A DNA stretch of 64,000 nt from the NCBI GenBank assembly GCA_044507625.1, contig JBIQJE010000008.1, forward strand, positions 62,001-126,000, given 5' to 3'. The notes under the pieces were generated by a model. That model saw nothing but the letters and a program-made list of their open reading frames with translations, made no database searches and was not told the DNA's origin. The stretch comes from Hyphomicrobium_A sp044507625. Lineage in GTDB: Bacteria; Pseudomonadota; Alphaproteobacteria; Rhizobiales; Hyphomicrobiaceae. Positions within the stretch are counted from its first letter, which is position 1. Each line of letters starts with the position of its first letter. Shown piece after piece: positions 53,191-61,990 of the stretch. Both the position numbers and the translations under genes were made by a program.

Positions 53191-54735
53191 CTATCCGCCG
53201 GCGACCGTCTCGTCCCAGGCAAGCTCGATGCGCCGCGCCTCGTCCGGCTCAAGCTTTGCGAATTCCTTCTCGCGCGCGCGCTTCGAGAACCTGCCCCCGT
53301 TCTGCCGCAGCATGCGAAAGAGGAGATCGACGGTGCGGTCGGGCATCTCCACGATGGCCTCGACGCGCGCCTTGAAGGCGTCGTAGCGGCGCAGGTAATC
53401 CGTCTCGGCGGGGAGATCCTCAAGCGCCGTCTTGCGCACGCAGTCATAGAGAAACTCGGCCTGCGGCGTCGCGTCGAAATAGCGGTAGTAATCCGCGGTG
53501 TCGTTCAGCACCTCGACATTGCCATCCGGGGTCGGCTTCCACTTCACCAGGGGAAGGACGCGGCGGGAGTAGGTCTCAAGCACCTCGCGATACTGATCGA
53601 TCCGCTCCAGGATGGTGGCGGAGACCGGGAAGACGATGCCGGGCGGATTGAATCCGCGCGCCGCCAAAACGTGATGGATGAGATAGCGGTGGATTCGGCC
53701 GTTTCCGTCCTCGAACGGGTGAATGAAGACAAACCCGAAGGCCAGCACGGAGGCGGCAATGACGGCATCGAGCGCGCCGGATGTCTCGCGGTCGAAAGCG
53801 ATCAGGCCGTCCATGAGCGCGGGCAGATCCTGATGGCGGGCGCTGATATGGTCGGGGATGGGGGTGCGTGAGTCTCGATGATGCTCGCCGACGAAGCCGC
53901 CTTCGCTGCGCAGGCCGAGATCAACGAAGCGGTTGTCGCCGATGACGATCTGCTGCAGGCGCAGGAGCTCGTCGAGAGTGAGCGGCTTGCGGCCGGCCTG
54001 GCCAATGGCGCGCCCCCAGCGCTGGACCCGGTCCAGGGGCGGATCTTCCCCCTCGATCACGTAGCTTGCGCGCGAATCCTTGAGCAGCAGGAAGGCCGCG
54101 GTGCGTGCGAGAAGATCGGCGGGGACCTTGGCGGCAAGCGCTCTTGCGCGATCGGCAAGATCGAGTTCGAGAAACGCTTCGAGCGCGGGTGTGCGGAAGA
54201 CGAGGGGACAGAATGCGGGGGTGCCCGGCAGGTTGTTGCGCACCCGGTGGCGCGGCGAATCCTGGCTGGCGCCGGGGAATTGCTGTTTGGGATCGACGAC
54301 GTCGACATAGGCGACTTTGCGGGGAGGGGGCAGGTCAAGCCGGCCGCCGGTGAGCCATTCATAGAGAAACCAGATGCGCCGGGCATAGCTGCCGGTGGGC
54401 TTGGCGCGGATCAGGGCCTCGATGGGCGCAGGGCCTGTCGCGAGAAACAGGCGCTTCAGGACGGCGAGGTCCAGCCCCTCGTATTTGAGGGCGAAGGTCA
54501 GATGGCCTTCGAGGGTCGCCGCCGGTGCGTGGCGCGGGGTAAGCAGCCGCCAGCCATCCCGCTCAAGGGATTTGTGGCGGGTGGCGATGGCGCTCAGCGT
54601 CAGGGGAAGGGGGACCTCAAGGCGGAAGGCGTCAATGAGCGCAGCGTAGCCGGCCGGAGTCGCCTTCTCCGGGAGGGTTCTCTCGTGAAAAACCGTCACC
54701 GGCCCTGAAAAACGATGGCTTCCCTGTTCAGTCAT
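53191..54735 (-). CDS. Class II Fic-domain protein
   Basis: A 514-residue protein. The Fic motif HPFEDGNGRIHR (339-350) is complete, so AMP transfer to a target hydroxyl is possible. SYVIEG (224-229) is the (S/T)xxxE(G/N) inhibitory helix placed N-terminal to the Fic core, with Glu228 blocking ATP until relieved. The first 190 residues resemble a winged-helix/AbiEi-like antitoxin-type domain only weakly. The C-terminus is a helical region. The start at ATG 54735 is inside a repeat array; a frame extends to 54951. A toxin or self-regulated regulator is likely. Confidence 0.85.
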   Translation of the reverse strand: MTEQGSHRFSGPVTVFHERTLPEKATPAGYAALIDAFRLEVPLPLTLSAIATRHKSLERDGWRLLTPRHAPAATLEGHLTFALKYEGLDLAVLKRLFLATGPAPIEALIRAKPTGSYARRIWFLYEWLTGGRLDLPPPRKVAYVDVVDPKQQFPGASQDSPRHRVRNNLPGTPAFCPLVFRTPALEAFLELDLADRARALAAKVPADLLARTAAFLLLKDSRASYVIEGEDPPLDRVQRWGRAIGQAGRKPLTLDELLRLQQIVIGDNRFVDLGLRSEGGFVGEHHRDSRTPIPDHISARHQDLPALMDGLIAFDRETSGALDAVIAASVLAFGFVFIHPFEDGNGRIHRYLIHHVLAARGFNPPGIVFPVSATILERIDQYREVLETYSRRVLPLVKWKPTPDGNVEVLNDTADYYRYFDATPQAEFLYDCVRKTALEDLPAETDYLRRYDAFKARVEAIVEMPDRTVDLLFRMLRQNGGRFSKRAREKEFAKLEPDEARRIELAWDETVAGG

Positions 54736-54842
54736 GAAAAACGATCTCTGGCTCCGAAATGTGCGCGCGAAGCTAATGCTACCATGAAAAACACTCACGG
54801 GCCATGAAAACGAATGGCAACCCGGGATCCGACATGAAAAAG
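54686..54842. repeat. TGAAAAACG repeats around the fic start
   Basis: Copies of TGAAAA(A)C(G) begin at 54686, 54706, 54735, 54785, 54805 and 54835. Spacing is 20, 29, then 50, then 20, 30, i.e. two triplets of the same layout about 100 bp apart. They straddle the fic start codon and lie between fic and the iteron region. They may be operators for fic or a second set of replication-protein sites. Confidence 0.6.
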
Positions 54843-54915
54843 TCTGGCCGAAGGAAGGGTAAGGGGCTGGCGGAGTGCCGCGCCTGCCCGGGAACGCTCC
54901 TTCCGCGCGCCAAAA

Positions 54916-55012
54916 GTGAGTCATTGGGCGTCGACTCACCTTTCGCGCCAATGGGTTGGCGTGCGCCGCCCCGAAGGAAGGTCAGCCGAAGGAAAGGTGA
55001 GGATTTGGGCGG
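54916..55012. repeat. Outlying iteron copies
   Basis: GTGAGTCATTGGGCG (54916-54930) and GTGAGGATTTGGGCGG (54997-55012), with inverted GTGAGT/ACTCAC words beside them, match the main iterons at 55381-55524 but are not evenly spaced. Confidence 0.6.
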
Positions 55013-55380
55013 CAACTCACCCTGTCCTCGATTGAAGCGAAGAGAGCGCCCCGGATGTGCAGTACTTCGCGAGGTAGGGAAGGGGGGCGCTCGCCTGACC
55101 GGAACGCATCAGGGGCCGCTCCAGGGCTCCGTGTGACCATGCCAGTGGCCAGGTGGCAGGTTCTTGGGTGCGATATCGCCCCGAGGTGATCCCCGCCAAG
55201 CCACTTGAAGGCGTTTCGGGCTGCACGGACGGCAGGGTTCAGGCGCAGCGAAGCAATCAGCTCTGTCGATTTGTCCACACGCTGTCGGCAGCCATTGGTC
55301 GCTTCTCTTTATTCAATGATTCAAGATTCTATTTCAGGGGCTGAATCCGCCTTTTTGATCAGGTGCTTGTCAGTCCAGAA

Positions 55381-55524
55381 GTGAGGAATCGGGCGGGATA
55401 GGTGAGGAATGGGGCGGAGTCGCGTGAGTGAACGGGCGGAGTCACGTGAAACTTTGGGCGGCGGGCGGTGAGGAATTGGGCGCGGACAGCGCGCAGCGAC
55501 GCACAGAAGTGAGAAAATGGGCTG
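55381..55524. repeat. Iteron array, predicted replication origin
   Basis: Direct repeats of about GTGAGGAATTGGGCGG start at 55381, 55402, 55424, 55446, 55468 and 55509. Spacings are 21, 22, 22, 22 and 41 (two turns of the same period), so all face one side of the helix. They lie immediately downstream of repA. The AT-rich stretch at 55290-55350 could be the melting region. This is a textbook Rep_3 iteron origin. Confidence 0.82.
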
Positions 55525-55527
55525 TGC

Positions 55528-56445
55528 TCAAGGGGCCGGAGTATCGGCGGAAATGCGTTCGACGCGGCCGGTCATGCGCGCCTTGCGGCCGACCCGGCTT
55601 TTCTCGCGCTCGTCATGCGCCTGCCGCCGCTCTTCCTCGGATTTGCGGAACCACATCACGATGAGCTTCGCAACGGAGCGTCCGATTTTCACGGCCGAAA
55701 TCTCGACGATGAAGTCGCTCAGCAGGTTGACCTCCTCGATGGCCGGCTTGAGGCAGTATTTGTTGAAATCGGCGTAGCGCTCGAGCTTGCCGTCGGGCAC
55801 GCCGAGCATGGAGCGCAGCTCGTCGACGGTGAACTCGTCATGCTGCTTGTCCAGCCCGATGCGGCGCTCGATCATCTCGTAGAGCCGGATCGAGTATTTG
55901 GAGCGCAGCGTATACATGATGTGGGATTTGAGCGTCGCCCAGGCGCGGGACTGGGAAATGACGGTCAGCAGGTCGGGAGGGAAGGTATAGGTAAAATAGC
56001 CGTCGTCCTTGTCCTCTTCCTTGTTGGTCCCCAGCAGGTGCACGCGGAAGGTCGCGAACTGGCCGGTCTGCGGATCCTTCGCCCGGATCTTCACCCAGGC
56101 CGACATCAGATTGTCAAAGGCCTCGTGCAGGCGGTCATTGCTCTCATGGCTTCCGCGCAGGCTGGCCTTAAGCACCTTGTGCACGGGCGAGGTGCGGATG
56201 TTGTTCCAGGCATGAGCGAGGAGCTGGTTGTAAAGAATCGTTTCGTTGCGGGTGAGGGGGGTGAGCTCGACAATGTCGACAAGCTCGCGCGGCTTGATGA
56301 TGCGCCCTTCGTTATGGGGATCGAGCGGCTGTCCCGTCACTTTCATGTCGGTTGCGAGAAAACTGCCTGACGGCCGCGCCGATGGCTCTGGCTCCTGATC
56401 CTCATAGGTCCCGATGAGGGAAGTGGTAAATCCGCGCTTCTTCAC
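55528..56445 (-). CDS. repA: Rep_3-family replication initiator
   Basis: A 305-residue protein with two winged-helix halves: ELTPLTRNETILYNQLLAHA (first) and TLRSKYSIRLYEMIERRIGL followed by DELRSMLGVPDGKLERYADF and CLKPAIEEVNLLSDF (second). The layout is that of Rep_3/RepA-type plasmid initiators, which bind iterons as monomers to open the origin and repress their own gene as dimers. Iterons lie downstream (55381-55524), and inverted copies lie in its promoter region (56485-56601). The C-terminus is basic. The start at 56445 has a weak GAAG nearby. Confidence 0.88.
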   Translation of the reverse strand: MKKRGFTTSLIGTYEDQEPEPSARPSGSFLATDMKVTGQPLDPHNEGRIIKPRELVDIVELTPLTRNETILYNQLLAHAWNNIRTSPVHKVLKASLRGSHESNDRLHEAFDNLMSAWVKIRAKDPQTGQFATFRVHLLGTNKEEDKDDGYFTYTFPPDLLTVISQSRAWATLKSHIMYTLRSKYSIRLYEMIERRIGLDKQHDEFTVDELRSMLGVPDGKLERYADFNKYCLKPAIEEVNLLSDFIVEISAVKIGRSVAKLIVMWFRKSEEERRQAHDEREKSRVGRKARMTGRVERISADTPAP

Positions 56446-56484
56446 AAGTCCAAAGCGTGTCGATCAATTCCTTGCCGGTCAAGA

Positions 56485-56601
56485 GTGAGTCGGTTCTTAT
56501 CCCGAAGACTCACTTTTGGCGCCGCCCAATAACTCACCGATGGATTCCGGCCAAAGCCGCAGCTTGACTGGGGCGACTCGGCGCTCCGCCCAATACCTCA
56601 C
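56485..56601. repeat. Inverted iterons in the repA promoter region
   Basis: CCGCCCAATAACTCAC (56522-56537) and CCGCCCAATACCTCAC (56586-56601) are the main iterons in reverse orientation; GTGAG at 56485-56489 and a GACTCACTTTTGGCGC word near 56507-56522 are partial copies. They are placed for autorepression by RepA. Confidence 0.7.
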
Positions 56602-56634
56602 TTTTGCATCAGAGACGGCGGATACGATCACCGA

Positions 56635-56925
56635 TCAAGACGCGCGGCGCAGGGGCGCAAGGTTGCCGATGCCGGTGCCGAGCACGGCGAGAATCTTCCG
56701 CCGCGCCGATGTTGCGGGTGCGATGAGCTTGTGTTTTTCGAGATCGGCGAGGATGTCGGCAGCCGCTTGGTAATGCGAGACGCGGCCGTCTTTGGTGATG
56801 GCTGCAAGCAGCTGCTCCGACAGGCGCGTCAGCAGCACCTGACAATCGGCGCCAGGACGGATGACAAGACCCGCGCGGGTCAGGAACAGCAGCAGATGGG
56901 CGGCCTGTTCATAGAGATGCGGCAT
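56635..56925 (-). CDS. Small hypothetical protein upstream of repA
   Basis: A 96-residue protein starting MPHLYEQAAHLLLFLTRAGL, with AAADILADLEKHKLIAPATS and a basic C-terminus. It is helical, with a possible winged-helix pattern. It lies between the AlpA-type gene and repA on the same strand. No family is recognised. Confidence 0.5.
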   Translation of the reverse strand: MPHLYEQAAHLLLFLTRAGLVIRPGADCQVLLTRLSEQLLAAITKDGRVSHYQAAADILADLEKHKLIAPATSARRKILAVLGTGIGNLAPLRRAS

Positions 56926-56981
56926 GGGCCCTCGATCCACCGCTCCGCCTGCGCCTCCAGACGGGAGAAGCGGCAAGCCTG

Positions 56982-57227
56982 CTATGCGATGTGCGTTTCG
57001 GACTCGTCGATATGCGCGATCACGACAGGCCGTGCAGCGAACCAGGCTTCGATTTCAGTAAGCCGCCAGCCGACGCGGTTCTCACCGATGCGGATGCGCT
57101 GCGGGAACTTGGCCTGACGCATCAGGCGGTAGATGTGCTGCGGCGTATAGCGGGTGAGGGCGCAGACTTCCTTGATGGTCAGCAGGCGCAGATGTGCGAG
57201 GGGATCGTCTCTCTTCCTTTCAGGCAT
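56982..57227 (-). CDS. AlpA/excisionase-type helix-turn-helix protein
   Basis: An 81-residue protein. LLTIKEVCALTRYTPQHIYR and GWRLTEIEAWFAAR form the MerR-like winged helix seen in AlpA and Xis proteins. Such proteins regulate or direct excision of integrated elements. GGAGG lies 8 bases before the ATG at 57227. It is upstream of repA and about 4.7 kb from the integrase, so it could be the directionality factor or a repA-region regulator. Confidence 0.8.
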   Translation of the reverse strand: MPERKRDDPLAHLRLLTIKEVCALTRYTPQHIYRLMRQAKFPQRIRIGENRVGWRLTEIEAWFAARPVVIAHIDESETHIA

Positions 57228-57361
57228 AAGGGGGTCCTCCATGGGCCAGCGGGGGTGGCTCAAGCAGTTCGCGCAAATTGTCGGGGGACGCGGGAACACA
57301 CGGCGATCAGCATCGCCATATGTAAACAATAATACGGAATGTAAATGTCGTCTAGCTTATT

Positions 57362-57994
57362 TTACATTCGTCGCCTACGCCGGCTTTGGAGGGCGAGGCC
57401 AAGTTTCCTGATGTCCTCGGGATCGATGTCACGCGCGAGGCGATCGAGCGTCTGGTCGACAGTGGACGAGCGCCTCGGCAACTCTTCAATGTCGTCTTCA
57501 GGGTGGCGGTGCACCCAGACGGCAAAGGCGCGATAGAGGGGCATGTCGCGGCGGCGGATATGGGCGCGCGTCAGACCCTTGCCGATCCAGGGGGCATAAT
57601 GGCTTCGGATAAACGCGACAGGATTCAAGCTGTTGTTGTTCTCGCGCTCGGACCAGAGTGGGACGGAGCGGAGGTCGTGATCGGAGGGGTTTTGAGGTGG
57701 CGGCCGGGGCGTAAGGGTGTCACGCACCGCTGCCGAGCGGCTCATCACCTGTTGCTCAAGCGCGTTGAGCTTTTGAGTCACGTCCCTGATCTGGCGCAGC
57801 AGTTCGAGATCGGCTTGCTCGTTGGCCGCACGTCCGCGCTCGGCCCGGGCAGCGCGACGCTTCGCCAGAGCCTCTTGCGGGATCTGCCTCAGCAACGAAG
57901 AGATCTTGAGCTTTTCGCCCGGCGGCTTGACGGCCATGATGATCGGCTCGCGCTCTGATGCGGTTGACGCGCGAGCGATCGCACGTTTCGTCAT
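57362..57994 (-). CDS. Hypothetical coiled-coil protein
   Basis: A 210-residue basic protein. Residues 45-85 (RRAARAERGRAANEQADLEL and on) form a coiled coil; a central Pro-rich linker follows. The C-terminal part has AFIRSHYAPWIGKGLTRAHI and VWVHRHPEDDIEELPRRSST. No known family is seen. It is on the same strand and just upstream of the AlpA-type gene. Possibly a plasmid maintenance function. Confidence 0.5.
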   Translation of the reverse strand: MTKRAIARASTASEREPIIMAVKPPGEKLKISSLLRQIPQEALAKRRAARAERGRAANEQADLELLRQIRDVTQKLNALEQQVMSRSAAVRDTLTPRPPPQNPSDHDLRSVPLWSERENNNSLNPVAFIRSHYAPWIGKGLTRAHIRRRDMPLYRAFAVWVHRHPEDDIEELPRRSSTVDQTLDRLARDIDPEDIRKLGLALQSRRRRRM

Positions 57995-58195
57995 GCGTGT
58001 AAACGTGCCTTGCGAGATTTACACAGCAACGGCGAGCGGCGTCCTTAGCCGGACCTGTCATTCCAGGTGTGACGAAGGCGTGTCATTCGGCTTTGCGGTC
58101 CGCCCCGCGGGATCGGCGCAGTAAAACGGCAGGGAGGCCCAACGCAGGGAATCGGGCATGCTGTGTGAACGGGCCCCCATTGCCCGTGGAGGATC

Positions 58196-59461
58196 ATGGA
58201 CCAGAACGAACTCTTCCAGAGGCTGGCAGTGGCGCTCGCGATCGGATTGCTGATCGGCCTCGAGAGGGGCTGGCAGACGCGCGATGAGAGCGATCACCAG
58301 CGGACGGCAGGGTTACGCACCTTTGCCCTGACCGGCCTGCTCGGCGGCATCTGCGGCCTGCTGGGCTCGGCCTTGTCGCCCGTCGTGCTGGCCGCCGGGG
58401 TCATCGCCTACACGATCGCTCTCGTAACGTTCAGCACCATGGAGGCGTCGGCGGAGAAGAATTTCAGCGTGACAGGGGTGGTCGCCGGCATTCTCACCTT
58501 CATGCTCGGCGCCTACGCGGTCCTGGGCAATGTGACCGTGGCGGTCGCCGCATCGGTTGCCATGGCCATTCTTCTGGCGCTGCGCGACACGCTGCATACA
58601 TGGGTGCGCACCATCACCTGGCCGGAGATGCGCAGCGCCCTCGTTCTGCTGGCCATGTCTTTCCTGCTGCTGCCGGTCTTGCCCAACAGGACTGTTGACC
58701 CGTGGCAGGTGCTCAACCCTGCCGAGATCTGGCTGCTCGCCATCCTGATCGCGGCCATTTCCTTCGCCGGCTACATCGCCGTGCGGGTGCTGGGCGAGCG
58801 AAAGGGCATCGCACTCGCGGCCATTACGGGCGGTCTCGCCTCATCGACGGCAACGACCTTGTCCTTTGCGCGGCTGGCGCGCGAGCATCCCCAAAGCACG
58901 AACGTGCTGGCAGGAGGCATTCTGCTCGCCAGCCTGACGATGATGGGACGCATTCTTGTTCTGGTCGGCCTTATCAAGCCTGAACTGCTCGGACCATTGC
59001 TTGCGCCCATCGCTGCAGCCGCCTGCGTTTTCCTGATCGGAACCGCCATTCTCTATCGCGGACAGATCGACGGCACGGGCGAACAGCCGCATCTGCGCAT
59101 CAGCAATCCCTTTGATCTCGGCGCCGTACTCTGGCTGGTGGCGCTGCTGGCCGTCATCATGCTGGTGGCAAAACTTCTCACCGCGCAGACGGGATCTGCC
59201 GGAGTCTATGTGCTGGCGGGGATTTCCGGCATCGTCGATGTCGATGCGCTGACGCTGTCAATGACGCGCCTGGCAGGATTGCAGATGCCGATGATCGAGG
59301 CTTCCACGGCGATCCTGATCGCCGCTGCCGCCAACACGCTGTCGAAAGCCGTAATCGCAACGGCTGTCGGCGGAAGCCGGCTCGGCATTGCCATCGGCGC
59401 GGTCAGCGCGCTTGTCATCGCCGCGCTCGCCGGAGGCATTTTCCTGCAGAGTGGGGGATGA
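58196..59461 (+). CDS. MgtC/DUF4010-family membrane protein
   Basis: A 421-residue protein with about 12 hydrophobic helices. The N-terminal part (LAIGLLIGLERGWQTR, RTFALTGLLGGICGLL) is MgtC-like; the larger C-terminal part is DUF4010 (AITGGLASSTATTLSFARLA). The transported or sensed substrate is not known. GGAGG precedes the ATG at 58196. It is the first of three plus-strand cargo genes. Confidence 0.88.
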   Translation: MDQNELFQRLAVALAIGLLIGLERGWQTRDESDHQRTAGLRTFALTGLLGGICGLLGSALSPVVLAAGVIAYTIALVTFSTMEASAEKNFSVTGVVAGILTFMLGAYAVLGNVTVAVAASVAMAILLALRDTLHTWVRTITWPEMRSALVLLAMSFLLLPVLPNRTVDPWQVLNPAEIWLLAILIAAISFAGYIAVRVLGERKGIALAAITGGLASSTATTLSFARLAREHPQSTNVLAGGILLASLTMMGRILVLVGLIKPELLGPLLAPIAAAACVFLIGTAILYRGQIDGTGEQPHLRISNPFDLGAVLWLVALLAVIMLVAKLLTAQTGSAGVYVLAGISGIVDVDALTLSMTRLAGLQMPMIEASTAILIAAAANTLSKAVIATAVGGSRLGIAIGAVSALVIAALAGGIFLQSGG

Positions 59462-59768
59462 TGGGACCTTCTCTTTGTCTCCTGGAGGATCTCCATTTTA
59501 TCGCGAGCATCAGGGTGACGTGCCGATTGACAAAACCCCGCAAACGCCCATCTTAATCCGATGACCCGCTTCGACCATCACCCGAGCATCCATCGCGCAT
59601 TCCCGATCGCGGAATAGCGTCCCCGGCTCGGTGCGTCGCGCCCCCCGAGCGCGGGGGAGGTCTGGAACCGTCACGGCTCCGCTCGGGCGCGCCAACTCCA
59701 CAACAAAAAAACAATGACGCCGCACCGGCCGCATGGCCGACCATGCGCGTCATGGAAAGAGAACGATC
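59462..59768. other. Intergenic region upstream of the Rnk-like gene
   Basis: A 307-bp stretch. TTGACA at 59527-59532 could be a -35 element, but the -10 is poor. No gene is visible. Confidence 0.3.
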
Positions 59769-60161
59769 ATGCTGGATACGCTTACCACCAACAAACCGGA
59801 CATCGTCATCAGTGAGGCGGATCATGCGCGCCTCTCGCAATTGGCCGAGGGACTGCTTACGCGCCTCCCCGAGGTTGCTGGCGAGCTTCTGGCCGAGGTC
59901 GAGCGTGCGACAATCGTCGCGCCCGACGCCCTGCCGCGCAACGTCGTCGCTATGGGATCGACGGTGGAATTCGCAACCGAAGAGGGAGAGGCGCGGCGTG
60001 TCACGCTCGTCTTTCCGGACCAGGCGGACATCGCCAAGGAGCGCATTTCCGTGCTGACGCCGATCGGCGCCGCGCTCATCGGTCTTGGCGAGGGACAGTC
60101 GATCACCTGGAAAACCCGCGACGGGCGCACCCGCGAGCTGCGCGTGCTGCGTGTTCTCTAG
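59769..60161 (+). CDS. Rnk-like / GreA-C-terminal-domain protein
   Basis: A 130-residue protein. The N-terminus (DIVISEADHARLSQLAEGLL) and the GreA/GreB C-terminal-like domain (VVAMGSTVEFATEEGEARRV, LTPIGAALIGLGEGQSITW) are those of nucleoside diphosphate kinase regulators (Rnk), which bind RNA polymerase. GGAAAGAG precedes the ATG. Role on the element is unclear; it may adjust stress transcription. Confidence 0.88.
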   Translation: MLDTLTTNKPDIVISEADHARLSQLAEGLLTRLPEVAGELLAEVERATIVAPDALPRNVVAMGSTVEFATEEGEARRVTLVFPDQADIAKERISVLTPIGAALIGLGEGQSITWKTRDGRTRELRVLRVL

Positions 60162-60475
60162 CGCGCGCGGTTTGTGCCTTCGCGGCCGCTCGGCCGCTTC
60201 ATGCAAGTCATGCCCGAATTCTTTAGTTTGGTGTGAGCTTACATGCGTCGGGGACACCATCGCGGACGGCGTCCACTGACGCCTGACGCTGGAAGGGATA
60301 AGACTGCATATTTCGTCGCTTATGATGTTTAGCAGCGTATTTCTGCAATTTTATCTTGCCTGTCTGACCCACCGGCAGCGGCTCGCAAGGAATTAACCAC
60401 ACGCAGGGAAGGCTGGCGTTCGGGCGGCGCCCTGAACTAGGGTCGCCGGATATTGCCAAATGAGCGGGCGGGACG
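60162..60475. other. Intergenic region upstream of the histidine kinase
   Basis: A 314-bp stretch with an AT-rich part near 60290-60360 that may hold the kinase promoter. No gene or clear repeat is seen. Confidence 0.3.
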
Positions 60476-61990
60476 ATGCCGAAACCGGGGAGTCGACTCT
60501 TCGAGATTGTGCCGGCCTATACGGTCGAGCCGGGAACGCCGGCCGCGTGGGCTTTGGCTGTCGGATGTCCGCTTGCAGCTGTCGGCGTGCGATGGCTGGT
60601 CGGGTTGTTCGATGCCGCCATCCCGCCGTTCCAACTCATCTTTGCCGCGACGCTCCTCGTGACCGTCATGGCCGGAAGGGTCGCCGGAATTACAACCGTC
60701 TTCATCGGCCTTGCGGCATCCTGGCTCGCCTTCGGCGCCGAGATACCGGCCGCGTTCAGGCCGAGTTCGCTCCTGCTTTACGTCCTCTCTTGCGCTGCGA
60801 TCGTCCTCGTGTCGGATGAGTACAGGCGCCTCCTGCGCCGCTATCAGGAGAAGGAGGCCGCCGTCGAGCGGCAGATGCTGCTCATCAAATCAGAGAACCA
60901 GGTTCTCTCCCGCGTAGCGGAGGATGCAGGACGCAAGGAGCTCCTCGAGCTCATCTGCAAATCCGCTGAAGATTACTCCGGCGGCAGAATGCTGGCATCC
61001 ATCCTGCTGCTGGATGAGGACGGCCGTCATCTGCGCCATGGAGCAGCGCCGAGCCTCCCTGCAAGCTACACCAGTGCAATAGACGGCCTGCAGATCGGAC
61101 CCAGTGTCGGCTCGTGCGGCACCGCGGCCTACCGCAAGGAGCCCGTGTTCGTCTCGGACATCGCAAGCGACCCTCTCTGGGAGAATTACCGCGACCTTGC
61201 CTTGCGGCACGGTTTGCGCGCCTGCTGGTCGGTGCCGGTCATCTCCGGGACACAAGGCGTGCTGGGCACGTTCGCGCTTTATCACCGCGAAAGCCGAACC
61301 CCGACGGAGGAGGAAAAGGAAGCCATCGACCTGATGGCGCGGATCGCGACGCTTGCGATGGATCACCAGCGCGGCAAGGAGCTGCGGCAGCTGCTGGTCG
61401 AAGAGCTGACGCACCGGGTGAAGAACATGTTCACGGTCGTCATATCGCTCGCGTCGCGCAGCCTGCGCGGACGGACCGAGGACGCCGCATACAAGGCCTT
61501 CGAAAACCGCCTGCGGGCGATGGCGGATACGCAAAATCTGCTGACTCAATCAAACTGGTCGAGCGTCGATTTCCGCGAGCTGGTCTCGCGCATCGCGGTC
61601 GCGCCCTTCTGCGGCCCCGGAGACCGCTTCCGGCTCGAAGGACCGCGTGTCCCCGTTCCGGCACAGTTCACCTTGCCGCTGGCGCTGTCCCTGCACGAAC
61701 TGTCGACCAACGCGTCCAAGTACGGCGCGCTGACCTCCGAGTCGGGTCACGTGGATATCCGGTGGGATCTCGGCCGCAACGGTCCTGCCGAGCGGGAGCT
61801 GCATATGTCATGGATCGAGAGCGGCGGCCCCCCGGTCGAACCTCCCGGCAAGCCCGGCTTTGGCTCGCGTATGATCAAGAGCGCCTTCTCCGCCGGCGAC
61901 GTCACGATCGACTATCGCAAGGATGGTCTGGTGTGCGAGATCAGGTTGCCGCTGACTCAGCAGTCTGTGGCCGGCGCACAAGCCGTCTGA
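60476..61990 (+). CDS. HWE-family sensor histidine kinase with GAF domain
   Basis: A 504-residue protein. Three to four membrane helices (about 23-112, DUF4118-like) are followed by a coiled linker, a GAF domain (about 150-300), and an HWE kinase: phospho-acceptor His313 in ELTHRVKNMF, N-box LHELSTNASKYGAL (406-419), and WIESGGP with the Trp-x-Glu signature. HWE kinases are typical of Hyphomicrobiales, often in stress or light responses. No response regulator lies beside it. Its 3' end overlaps the convergent integrase by 50 bases. Confidence 0.92.
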   Translation: MPKPGSRLFEIVPAYTVEPGTPAAWALAVGCPLAAVGVRWLVGLFDAAIPPFQLIFAATLLVTVMAGRVAGITTVFIGLAASWLAFGAEIPAAFRPSSLLLYVLSCAAIVLVSDEYRRLLRRYQEKEAAVERQMLLIKSENQVLSRVAEDAGRKELLELICKSAEDYSGGRMLASILLLDEDGRHLRHGAAPSLPASYTSAIDGLQIGPSVGSCGTAAYRKEPVFVSDIASDPLWENYRDLALRHGLRACWSVPVISGTQGVLGTFALYHRESRTPTEEEKEAIDLMARIATLAMDHQRGKELRQLLVEELTHRVKNMFTVVISLASRSLRGRTEDAAYKAFENRLRAMADTQNLLTQSNWSSVDFRELVSRIAVAPFCGPGDRFRLEGPRVPVPAQFTLPLALSLHELSTNASKYGALTSESGHVDIRWDLGRNGPAERELHMSWIESGGPPVEPPGKPGFGSRMIKSAFSAGDVTIDYRKDGLVCEIRLPLTQQSVAGAQAV

